A DNA stretch of 64,000 nucleotides from the NCBI RefSeq assembly GCF_030272615.1, contig NC_081409.1, positions 526,430,975-526,494,974 on the forward strand. Reading direction: 5' to 3'. Made by a program: the position numbers and the translations under genes. The notes beneath the pieces are model-generated. The model ran no database searches, was not told the DNA's origin, and saw only the letters and a list, made by a program, of their open reading frames with translations. How positions within the stretch are numbered: position 1 is the stretch's first letter; every line of letters starts with the position of its first letter. The DNA comes from Cryptomeria japonica. Lineage: Eukaryota > Streptophyta > Pinopsida > Cupressales > Cupressaceae. This document shows positions 23,627-32,995 of this stretch, piece after piece.

Positions 23627-24799
23627 GTAGCCAAATATGTCATCATTGCTGACACCCTTTACCGTCATTCCTTTGACCATACCCTCCTCAGGTGTTTGGA
23701 TTCTGACGAAGCACAAACGGCTTTACACGAGGTTCACGATGGTATATGTGGGGACCATTTCAATGGTCTGAGCTTAGCCAAAAAGTTGATTCGTGCTGGG
23801 TATTATTGGCCCACTCTGGAAAAAGATGTTCATGATTTTGTTAAGAAGTGCTACAAGTGCTAGATCCATGGAAATTACATTCATGCACCAGCCCAAGAGC
23901 TTCATTCTGTCATATCTCCATGGCCCTTTTATCAATGGGGATTGGATCTTATTGGCAAAATTCACCCGATATCTGCAAATGGACACAAGTATATCATTAC
24001 AGCCACAGAGTATTTTACAAAATGGATTGAGTCTATCCCCATGACCTATATCACTGGTGTGCAAATTTCAAAATTCCTATTGAATTATATCATATGCCAG
24101 TATGGGGTTCCTCTTTCCATAGTCACTGATAATGGTCGCCCCTTCAAGAATAATGATGTCAAGGAACTCTGTGAAAAGTTTCATATCCAACACCGTTTCT
24201 CCAGTCCATACTATCCACAAGGGAATGGTCAAGCTGAAGCATCAAATAAAACCATTATCAAGATCCTGAAAAAGGTTGTCAATGATGCTGGTCGAGATTG
24301 GCATGTTCAGTTGAATCCAGCACTATGGGCCTATCGCACTTCTATCTGCACACCTACTAGCACAACACCTTATTCCTTGGTGTATGGTGCGGAAGCCATT
24401 TTACCTTTGGAAGTGGAAATTCCTTCCTTGTGTGTTTCCTTGCAACACCTAATTGATGATGAAACACATAGAGTCTCTTGGTTGCACCAGCTTGAGATGT
24501 TAGATGAGAAACGTCAGACAACACTGACACATTTGCAAGCATATCAAAACCGTCTTCGTCGCTCTTATAATAAGAAGGTCAAAGGGAAACACTTCAAAGT
24601 GGGAGATCTGGTTTTAAAGGCAAACCCTAAGAATGCACAGTCTACTGACATCATCAAAGGCAAGTTTGAACCTAATTGGGTTGGGCCTTTCATAGTAACT
24701 GCAACATATGGCTCGGGGGCATATCAGCTTGCTACCCTAGAAGGTGAACCTCTGTCTGATCCTATAAACAGCATGCATCTTCGCAAGTACTGGGCCTAA
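23627..24799 (+). pseudogene. Y integrase
   Basis: Integrase that inserts the cDNA into the genome. The zinc-binding part is HDGICGDHF with GYYWPTLEKDVHDFV and CYKC (23732-23860). The catalytic core has Asp in FYQWGLDLIGKI (23926), Asp in SIVTDNGRPF (24116) and Glu in GQAEASNKTI (24229). The C-terminal part, KGKHFKVGDLVLKANPK (24583) and FEPNWVGPFIVTATYGSG (24667), ends at a TAA (24797). No chromodomain is seen. The single internal stop is TAG at 23861, where CAG is usual. From 23864 to the end the frame is open for 311 codons. Confidence 0.93.
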
Positions 24800-24819
24800 T
24801 TTTCTATCAGCACTTCTTC

Positions 24820-24946
24820 AAATATGATCCTGAAAAAATAAAAATAAAAGTGAAAAAAGAAAAATACAAAAAAAGTGAAAAAAGCAAAATACAAAAAAAA
24901 ACAAAAAAAGAGTGAAAAAAGAGCAAAAGACTAAAGAAAAAATGAT
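24820..24946. repeat. A-rich repeated tract after Y integrase
   Basis: Short units of the type AAAAAAGTGAAAAAAG and AAATACAAAAAA repeat for about 120 bp directly after the pol stop. Low-complexity; no coding function. Confidence 0.85.
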
Positions 24947-25262
24947 TCGCCCTCTAGTGAAAACCTAGCAAATAGGCACTTTGGGCAAGTACCATGGTGA
25001 AAACCTGGCAATTAGGCGCCATGTGTAACAAGATGATTGCTCTGTCATCTGTCATGACTTCTAGCTATGCTTTCACTTGGCCGGTTTATCATGTCTATCT
25101 TCGTCTTGACCCAATGTCCTATTCCAGGCCTATTATTGGTCAACATCATTGTCTTGCATACTTCGGTTTCTTGTACATATGTTTTGGTCCCGGTCTATGT
25201 ATGTCTTTCAGATGCGCATTAGGTGCATTCCCCTTGTCATGATCAATCACTGGAACTTTTGC
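24947..25262. other. Y 3' region, no gene seen
   Basis: Contains a pair of near repeats, GTGAAAACCTAGCAAATAGG and GTGAAAACCTGGCAATTAGG (24958 and 24991), and otherwise unique sequence. The open frame here has no protein-like features. Confidence 0.55.
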
Positions 25263-25470
25263 ATCCAAATATGTCCTGAAAAAATCATAAAAATTGAAAA
25301 ATGTCCTGAAATAATTCAAAAAAATTGAAAAATGTCCTGAAATAATTCAAAAGAATTAAAAAATTTCCTGAAATAATTCAAAAAAATTGAAAAATGTCCT
25401 AAAATAATTCCAAAAAAATCCAAAAATGTCCTAAAAAAATCCAAAAAAAATCATATAAAGTCCTGAAAAA
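25263..25470. repeat. 31-bp minisatellite in Y
   Basis: About seven units of roughly 31 bp, each starting ATGTCCTGAAAT or a variant and ending in an A-rich AATTGAAAA. The middle units are near identical and the outer ones drift. It lies between integrase and the antisense ORF. Tandem arrays in this position are known from Ogre-like and other Tat elements. Confidence 0.88.
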
Positions 25471-26586
25471 AATGAACACAAAAACATTTCAAAACATTAA
25501 AATCCAAAAAACAAGCATTTTGTCAATAAAGGATCCCTTTTGTGCATAAGGCAAATCACTGCGCATCCCTCCAATGACCCGCAATCATAAATTGTGCTTT
25601 AATGAAATCACGCTTAAACAGATGAACTTTTCAATCAAACCAGACATTCAAACTGATCACAATTGTCATATCAATCAACCATCAGCATCACTATCATTCA
25701 TCCTTGGCACACTATCATGGGTCTTATACAGGGTGTGGTATACTTGAAACCAGACTGTGTCCTGTCTTAGACGGGGTACCGCATGTCCTGAAACCAAACA
25801 ACATGATCGTCCTATCAACACTTTCAACTTTTAACAATGAAGATCAAGATGTTTGTTTGATTTGTTGGAATTTTGTGCATCTTATCTTTTTATTGATTTA
25901 TCTTCGATCATGTTCCTATGTTGCTCGATGATGTCACTGAGTGATTTAGAGTGACCGGGATGGTTCATGGTCCTTTTCTTTTCTTTTGTGATTGTTGTTT
26001 GTCTGTGATGTGTCTGTCTTTTGCAAAAAGGGTTGCATTTCAGCTCTGGCCTTCAATGCCATGATGCTACGCATCCATTTTGCTACATTAAAATAAAGGT
26101 TCTCACCTACAAAGTGCATTACTAAAAGCAAGTTTTATTTCGTCTCTAACTATCCTCTGTCTCATTTTCTTCTTACTAACATTTCTTCCGTCCGTTTGGA
26201 TAGTCAGTTCAATCTAGTGCTCCGATTTGTCCAAACACATATGTTGTCCCCTGCATCCATTTGGTTAGTACATTTGCATTACATCAAGCATCATATCAAG
26301 CATTTTATCCATTTCATATTATAAATGCATCAAAAACACATAAAAAAATATACATCCATACATGTTTCACAATGGTACATAAACAGTGCATAAGTCATCC
26401 ATACATGAAAAATAACATCAGTCATAACATATTGCATCCCATCATATCAATGCATATCATATCATATGTCACAATAATATCGGAGTACAAAATTGGACTG
26501 TCTGTCCTAAGTATGGCCCGCAGGCTGACTACAAAATGTCAAACTACATAATGTCCACTGTCTGTCCTAAGGAGCATGTGCCTCTA
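25471..26586. other. Y 3' non-coding spacer
   Basis: About 1.1 kb between the minisatellite and the 3' end of the antisense ORF. AT-rich with many CAT and ATCA words (26260-26460). I see no gene, promoter or structured repeat in it. Confidence 0.5.
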
Positions 26587-28435
26587 TCACTGGGTGCTCC
26601 CTTTGTCCTCCTCATCCTTGCAATGTCTTGTGGATGATGTCCCTCCTGGTCCTGGCTGTGGTGGTCTCATAGGTCCACTCACTCCCATGCTGCTCAATGA
26701 CCTCCGAGAGCGTGCCCTACTCTCTGTCCTTGATCGTGTCCGATATGATGCTGCTCTCTGCTCTGGTGGGACTGTGCTCTCATATAGTGTCCTCCAATGG
26801 TGTATCTCCTCTCCGGTCTCTACCAACATCTGTGCCATCTCACGTGCACTGGCATCCCGAATCGACCCAATATACTCAGTGACTCTTTGTTCCTCTCGCT
26901 GTGCCTGAGCTATTGCTATATCTCGAGCCGCTGTGAGTCTGGCTATCTCTGCTCTGAACTGATCCTGCTGTCTCTCTAATGTCGCAATGTGATCCTGCTG
27001 ACTTGCTATGATCACCCTGCACATCTCCATCTCCTCTGTCCTAGCTGTCTCTGTCTCTATGGGTATATCCTGCAATACCTCATGCTTGCCTGAATCTGGC
27101 TCATCCTTGTCATCCCCATCCTCATCTCTGTCCTCGTCATCCCCATCCTCATCTCCATCCTTGTCATCCCCATCCTCCTCTTCATCCTCATCATTCCCCT
27201 CATCCTCATCACCGCCCTCATCCTCCTCATCCTCGTCATCTCCCTCCTCCTCTCCTATGAGTGGGAAGTCCTCCTGTCGTCTCGGTACTGGAATATCCGG
27301 ATCTGTCAATGGCATTGGCCGTAGTTGTGCAAACCATCTCTCATACTCCTCTGTCGTCCCAGCGTCCGCTACATCTGATCTCCAATCCCACTGTCTCTGC
27401 TATAGCTGTGAGAAGTCAGCATATGCTATATGTGGCTAAATCATACTCCCCTACTGACTTGTCTCTCTATGAGATCGGGCAAAGTGTGCAGTCCTCCTAG
27501 GTACATCCTGCCTCTCCAAACTATCATCTGACTCTCTCTGATAGGTACATCTCAATCACTCTCTGGCAATTCACTGGTTGCCCAATTAGGTACCTCTCTT
27601 GTCTGCAATACGGTAACTCCTCACTGTCATCTGACCATCCTGGACAATCATGATATGGCCTCCATATGAACTCTCTCAGTCTATCTAGCTCATGTCGCCA
27701 ATATAGTATGTATCCAAATGGACCCTGTCTCAGTGCTCCTCCATAGCAGTACACATATGGTTGGTGTGGTACTACCTATCTCTGTGTAATTGTTTGACAT
27801 ATGGCTATGTGCTCAAATGCCCATACCTGTAACAATGTGACTCCACAGCTCAAAGTCTGAACTCCCTGATATGCTATCTGATGCAGCTGAAAATACAGCA
27901 TAGCCAGTACACATGGTCCCCATGCGTACGATGTCCCCTCTGTCGCCATCCACTCTAGCACTCTTTCCCATCCAATAGGGAATCCATGTCCTCGTCTATC
28001 TCCTGCTAGTAGACATGCTATCACCACATACCGTCGATCATACTCCGATGTGATGGTCTCCCAGCCAATTTCCCTCTCTACAATATCCAGATCATCTGCA
28101 TCGCACTCAAATAATCTACACAATGCGTCTCTCCCTGTCACTAGGTCATACTCTATCATCTCTCCATGAATTGGAATGCGAAGGATACGCCATACATCCT
28201 CTAGTGTCACAGTCGCCTCTCCAATCACCAGATGGAAGGAGGAAGTCTCTGAATGCCATTGCTCTACCAATGCGGTAAGCAGTCCTATGTTTACCCTAAT
28301 CTCGGGCATGAATGTGATATAGTATATCCCAAGTCCTGCTAATGTATCTCTATCTGTGCTCCTGAGCCTATGTCGCAGCATGAAGCAGTCTGGTCGGTTC
28401 TCTCATGTGATCAACGGATATTGTCGCCTCTGCAT
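26587..28435 (-). pseudogene. Antisense plant-mobile-domain (PMD/MAIN-like) ORF of Y
   Basis: About 616 codons read opposite to gag-pol. The best start is the ATG at 28435-28433 (MQRRQYPLIT), in frame with a later Met at 28381. The plant mobile domain is recognised from LLTALVEQWHSETSSFHLVI (28289), GEATVTLEDVWRILRIPIHG (28229), HGFPIGWERVLEWM and LREFIWRPYHDCPGWSDD (27680). It is followed by a very acidic Asp/Glu repeat (27250-27090), a coiled coil around HIATLERQQDQFRAEIARLT (26980) and an Arg/Ser-rich tail. The breaks are TGA at 28405-28403, TAG at 27778-27776, another stop at 27526, and one frameshift between 27524 and 27315. PMD proteins of the MAIN type act in silencing and genome stability in plants, and PMDs are also found inside transposons. 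Here the gene could be an element accessory or a captured host gene. Confidence 0.85.
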
Positions 28436-28615
28436 CACAATTGGGGCACATTTTGTCAGTTTTAGGGTTTGCTCCTATGGGTTGCATTTCCTCATTTTCA
28501 TCCACAAGTCAGGGTGTTTCTAAGATACTCTAACCTATCCTACCCTTATTCCCCCTTTCTAGATCATTTGCCTGTTGTTTTGACCAAAATTAGGGTTTCC
28601 ATTGCACAATTGTGC
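28436..28615. other. Upstream region of antisense PMD ORF
   Basis: Sequence between the probable antisense start and the CCTGCACC repeat cluster. A promoter for the antisense ORF would lie here or in the 3' LTR, but no clear TATA box is seen on the minus strand. Confidence 0.4.
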
Positions 28616-28730
28616 TTGTGTTATGAGTCCTGCACCTATGTCATGTAACCTGCACCTGTGTCTCCCTACACAAGTGCAGAAGACATCACACAAGTGCAGG
28701 ATTTCCCTACACAAGTGCAGAAGTCAATTT
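28616..28730. repeat. Inverted and direct copies of CCTGCACCTGTGT
   Basis: Two direct units (CCTGCACCTATGTCATG, CCTGCACCTGTGTCTCCC) face three inverted ones (CACAAGTGCAG at about 28671, 28690 and 28712), so the block can fold into a stem. It matches the cluster near the 5' end of Y at 14662-14760. Confidence 0.8.
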
Positions 28731-29248
28731 CTGCATCCCCTGTGGGCCCCGCAATGTCCCGCAAGCAAGTCAAATTCATAAAATTGAAAACATGGGTTTT
28801 TGAGATACATACTGCTGCTCCTACATCGTCTGGTCGTCTGAATGTGCATACACGTTCTCCAAGGTGATCTACCATTGGAATGTTCACCATCTCTCTGCAA
28901 GTGTCCTTTTCCAGAGCAACAAATCCTCTTCTTGGGCTAGTGCAAATGAGCAAATTTCACTCTCTTTGCCTCATTTATAGATCTTTGTCAGTGCATAGAT
29001 GGATGTGCACTCTCTCCATCTCATGTTGGTCACGGTCTTTTGCATCTTCAATTTCTTGTCCTTCATGCATTCGGTCTCCGATTGTCAGTCTGTTTGTTTC
29101 TATCATGTTCTATCATTATTATCGATCAATTGGCCTCTTTTCTACATGTTTCCGGCCAATTCCTCGAGGGGGCATGCATATGTCATTGTCATTGTCTGGG
29201 GCATTTTCATTATTGTTCTTTGAAACAACGCTTAAAATCGCATTGTCT
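28731..29248. other. Spacer before 3' LTR of Y
   Basis: About 500 bp, T-rich on the plus strand. Open frames overlap in several registers and none looks like a protein. No gene called. Confidence 0.5.
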
Positions 29249-29263
29249 CAAAGAGGGGCAAAA
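29249..29263 (+). other. Polypurine tract of Y
   Basis: The purine-rich run AAAGAGGGGCAAAA ends directly at the TG of the 3' LTR, as required for priming of plus-strand DNA synthesis. Confidence 0.85.
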
Positions 29264-30811
29264 TGTAGACACCTAAAAATGGTCAACGCTTGCGGGATCA
29301 TACTTTAACATTTGCGCATTGCCTCATTTTAGGTTTTTACATCGCATTAACATTTCTCCTATGTCACGCATTTGGTTTTTATCATTTGTGAGCATCGAGT
29401 CCTTCTTCTACATTCTTCATTCGTCTTGCTCTCAAATTTGGTCTTGTCGACAACACTATCCAGTCATGATTTTGATCGATTTTATCCTATCGCATCAATG
29501 TGCATGCTCATTTGTCATCATTTTGGACATCGTCAATCCTAATTAGGGTTTTGTCCTCTTATCAATCTTATCATCTGGCGATCGATTTGTCATCGATCGT
29601 TGTCATGTTCAATCTTGTCATCTTGCGATTGATTTGTCATCGATCATGGTCATTTTCAACCTTGTCATCTTGTAATCTATTTTGTCATCGATCCTTGTCC
29701 TCTTTTCAATCTTGTCATTTTGTGATTAATTTGCCATCGATCATTGTCTGTCTCAATTATGTCAATTTGGATCAATTTGTCATTGTTCCTCGTCAATTGG
29801 CGCATTTATCAATCAAATCATTTATCAGCATTGGTCCTTTGTCAGTCAGAATCATGATCATAATCGAATCAACATCAATTATCTTTCATCAAGACCTAAT
29901 TGTCGTTCTTGCATTGTTAATTCATCTTTTAGGGTTTCATGATTTAATCATTTAACCTTGTTTGTCATTTCTCTCTCTAGGATTAATAAATTATTTATTT
30001 ATCCTAAGTCTTCTCATCACAATTAAATGATCATTTAATTGGCTAATTATTCCTCTTTTTGTGAATTAATTAATAAATGACAAATTATTAATTAATTCAC
30101 CTAATTTATCTTAATTCCTAATTTCATCATTCCTAATTTCTTATTTCCTCATTTTCTAATTTTCTAATTCCTATTTTCTATTTTTCTAATTTTCCTAATT
30201 CCTAATTTCAATTCTCTCCTATTTTTCTCCTAATTTCATGGGAATGACATAGAAATTTGTCATAATTTGTCATAATTGACAATCAATCAATTCTTAACAT
30301 AGAAATTTGTCATAAATTGTCATGAATTATCAATCAATCAAATTTTGCATAGAAAGTGCATAATTTGTCATAAATTGTCATAATTGACATTTTTGATTTA
30401 CAATTTCTATTTGAATTGAATCATGCTAATTTGATCCATCTCTCCAATTTGTCTATAAATTGGATGAATTTCTTCAATCTAATCCCTAATCAGATTATCG
30501 AATTTCTAATCACTTTGTCAAATCACACTTTGAGTACTCTTGCGCCAATATCTTATTTACTTGCTTTCATATCATGATCATGCACTAGTAGGTGAGATCC
30601 ACAACAAAATTATTTGGAGAAGAAAGAAGAACAATGGAGCCACATGAAGGAAGCATTCAGATCTATATTTGGTTTGCATAATCTTTAGTTTTGAATGTTT
30701 CATTTTCATGTCTCTATTGAGTGTGTTAGGATAGATCATTGCATTTGAGCTTTCGTGATTGAGCTATTATTAATATTACTTGCTTTGATGATTTCCAATT
30801 TCCTAGCTACA
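29264..30811 (+). repeat. 3' LTR of Y
   Basis: 1548 bp, the same length as the 5' LTR and about 99% identical. Differences include TTTTTG/TTTTTA near the start, a cluster around TCACGCATTTGG, and GAGCCGC/GAGCCAC near the end. It ends CTAGCTACA and is followed by the duplication ATAAT. Confidence 0.97.
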
Positions 30812-30816
30812 ATAAT
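30812..30816. other. Target site duplication of Y (right)
   Basis: ATAAT, identical to 12983-12987. The interrupted X element resumes here. Confidence 0.95.
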
Positions 30817-32073
30817 GACAAGGTTACATAGATTTCTGAAACAACGACCACATGGTCTCAAATGTACAATAATCATGAACATGAGCTGGCACATGAATCA
30901 CGAACCCAGATACACCAGCGAAGCCTTTCCTTTCCTAAAGGTACAATCAAGGATATCCGATGGGAAGTGGCACTACCACCTGACCATGTGATCCCAATAT
31001 GGAACCACCCCACCATGCTAGGAGATAGCAACAGACCCTCAAGCAAGCAAACAAGACAAGTACGACAATACAACATGACTCCGCAAAACCCATGTGACTC
31101 AACTCACAAACACTAGTGACCCTAAGGAGAGAGTGTTATCGCATGGCTTAAGGTGGTTACCCTAGGTAGGCCTCCATAGGTCCTGACCCCCATTCTAGGT
31201 TATCTTAGTAACCTCTCCCAAACCCCCGACTCCATCTAAGCATCATGCGGACCCTACCAATCCCTTCGTGAAGACAAGGTGGTAGGTTTGCCATTCCATG
31301 CCTTCTCACAACATCCTGAGCCTATACAAGAACTCAACCATGTGTGAGGCACATTATCTTAATTTAATATTTAAGCTACCCACCCCCTAATCAATTATTA
31401 GGTTATCACTTCTTAATTAACTTCTGAGGGGTTATCCCGCCATCCACTTTGGGTGTGGCCCCTGCTTGAAAGCCACTCTCTCTCATAGGACACTAATAGG
31501 AATGGTCTCTCTACGAGAACTCTATGACGAAACTGACAACCATATCTAATCCTGACAAAACTATAGGTGAAGGATACACAATCAATAACCCAGGATTGAC
31601 CATATGGAACAAAAAACACAATGGCTCACATCAACAGGGTTACGCAACAACACCTGACCAAGGGGTATAAACAACCATTACGACATGACAACAACTCAAA
31701 ATCAGGATAACAACGTAAATATTCTTTTAACAAAAACTACCATTTATACTTAAGATCCTATAACAGGCAATCTTTTTAAAACAATCAAAAGCATTAAATA
31801 CTTGCAAATACAGATATTCCAGAAAAATAGAAAATACAACTCTATTGATAAAAGAATAGCAAAGTTGTCATTTGTCCAATAAGGCTAAATTTAACCACAT
31901 AAAAATGAATCCCCTAACATATATTCATGATTAAATAATAAAAGAATCTAAATATATGCTTTTATGAAGATAAAATAAATTCCGAATTAATTATATAATA
32001 ATATAATAATATATATTATGTATATGAGTATATATCCACCGAATATATATCATATAAATATTTTCACATTAAA

Positions 32074-32099
<26 letters not shown>
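32074..32099. repeat. AT microsatellite
   Basis: A run of AT dinucleotides of about 26 bp within X. Confidence 0.9.
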
Positions 32100-32104
<5 letters not shown>

Positions 32105-32244
32105 CATAAACTAATTTCCACAATATTCCTTAATTCTCAAATAATAAAATATCATAGTTTAAAACTATATATATAAAACCTAAATCATAAACTTACTGCT
32201 GCAAGAACGCAAAGGAAGGCAAATGTATGTTTGACTATAGCCTT

Positions 32245-32346
32245 GCTACCATATGGTAGCATGCTGCCATACGGTAGCATTGCTACCTATAAGGTAGCCC
32301 TACTACCCTATGATAGCAGTTGCTACCATATGGTAGCTTTGCTACC
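32245..32346. repeat. Cluster of GCTACC...GGTAGC palindromes
   Basis: The perfect 16-bp palindrome GCTACCATATGGTAGC occurs at 32245-32260 and 32322-32337. Imperfect relatives lie between (32263-32278 GCTGCCATACGGTAGC, 32282-32298 GCTACCTATAAGGTAGC, and a broken one near 32302-32318). The cluster can form several hairpins. Confidence 0.9.
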
Positions 32347-32351
32347 GCACA

Positions 32352-32388
32352 CCCCCCCCCCCAAAAAAAAAAAAAAAAAAAAAAAAAA
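32352..32388. repeat. C11-A26 homopolymer junction
   Basis: A run of about 11 C followed by about 26 A. Probably length-variable and prone to sequencing error. Confidence 0.85.
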
Positions 32389-32995
32389 CAAATTAATTTT
32401 AAAAAAAATTAAATTAATTTTTTTTTAAACAAAGATTATTAAAATCTCGACTTCCCCACTCTGAGACAACAGAGTCTAAAATAATCACAGCAAGTAAAAT
32501 TAGGGTCAACCACTATCTCCTCCCCTTCCATCAGACAAATAAGGCATGCTCAGAACTGTGAAGCTAGGTGGAAATGATACCCCGTACCTACCCGGTACTT
32601 GTACCTGCAATGTCCTGCATCATCGAACCACACATGCATATATACAAATATAGAATACACAACACGCACACCGATGAAGGAGAATCATGGCATTCCTTGT
32701 TTCACTAGAGTGAGTGAAGGAAAATCATCTCCTCGCATCCAATACACTTGCAAACATGCAACATATAAATACACATCGATATGTAAAGTAAAAATGTCAG
32801 TCCATAACAATAATCCATAAAATAATACTAATCACAAGTACTGAAATACTGTAAATAAAGCATGCATCCCATATCCAGTTAAAGCATGAAATAATGTCAA
32901 ATAAGTCTAAATGACACATAGTGGTAATGTATCCACTGAAACTAAACTGGAGTAAACTATGAGTCTAACAAGTCCGGTCAAGGAGGGGTACTACA

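Larger units (their letters stand above)
12988..30811 (+). mobile_element. Y: complete Tat-like Ty3/gypsy retrotransposon
   Basis: A 17.8-kb element with both LTRs (1548 bp each), a 5-bp duplication ATAAT, a primer site candidate, a long leader and a gag-pol in one frame. Pol order is protease, G-patch, RT, RNase H, additional RNase H, integrase. An antisense ORF and a polypurine tract precede the 3' LTR. The dual RNase H in this order, the Cys/His gag knuckle of the form CxxH-GH-C, the protease core DGGA and the long 3' non-coding part with an antisense ORF place it near the Tat/Ogre/Retand group of non-chromovirus gypsy elements. Sixteen in-frame stops and one frameshift in gag-pol make it non-autonomous. 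Confidence 0.93.
12481..32995. mobile_element. X: solo-LTR-like element in GypB pol, split by Y
   Basis: X has two pieces, 12481-12987 and 30817-32995 (about 2.7 kb together), which join when Y is removed. It begins TGTAATGCCCC and ends GGGGTACTACA, an imperfect inverted terminal pair typical of a plant gypsy LTR. The target bases CAGGGT are present on both sides, overlapping the terminal T and CA, so the true duplication is 3-6 bp. The two pieces share no sequence with each other, so they are the start and end of one LTR and not two LTRs. No coding region was found. Read on the minus strand it starts TGTAGTACCCC, which may be its sense orientation. It contains AT repeats, a palindrome cluster and a C/A homopolymer run. 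Confidence 0.7.
30817..32995. repeat. X, right part
   Basis: 2.2 kb of non-coding sequence that completes element X. It holds an AT microsatellite, the GCTACC palindrome cluster and a C/A homopolymer run, and ends GGTCAAGGAGGGGTACTACA. No open frame has protein-like composition. Confidence 0.65.

Noticed and set aside
24994-25242. 82-codon plus-strand frame after Y integrase
   Set aside because: Hydrophobic by chance in T-rich DNA, no conserved motif, and between two repeat tracts.
27008-27439. Ser/Pro-rich plus-strand frame
   Set aside because: Mirror of the Asp/Glu repeat of the antisense PMD ORF; serine runs come from the complement of GAT/GAG codons.
32231-32428. Frame over the GCTACC palindromes with a poly-Lys end
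   Set aside because: Made by the palindrome cluster and the A run; no start context or homology.
12481-32995. X as a complete retrotransposon with two LTRs
   Set aside because: The two pieces show no similarity to each other and there is no coding region; one LTR split by Y explains them better.
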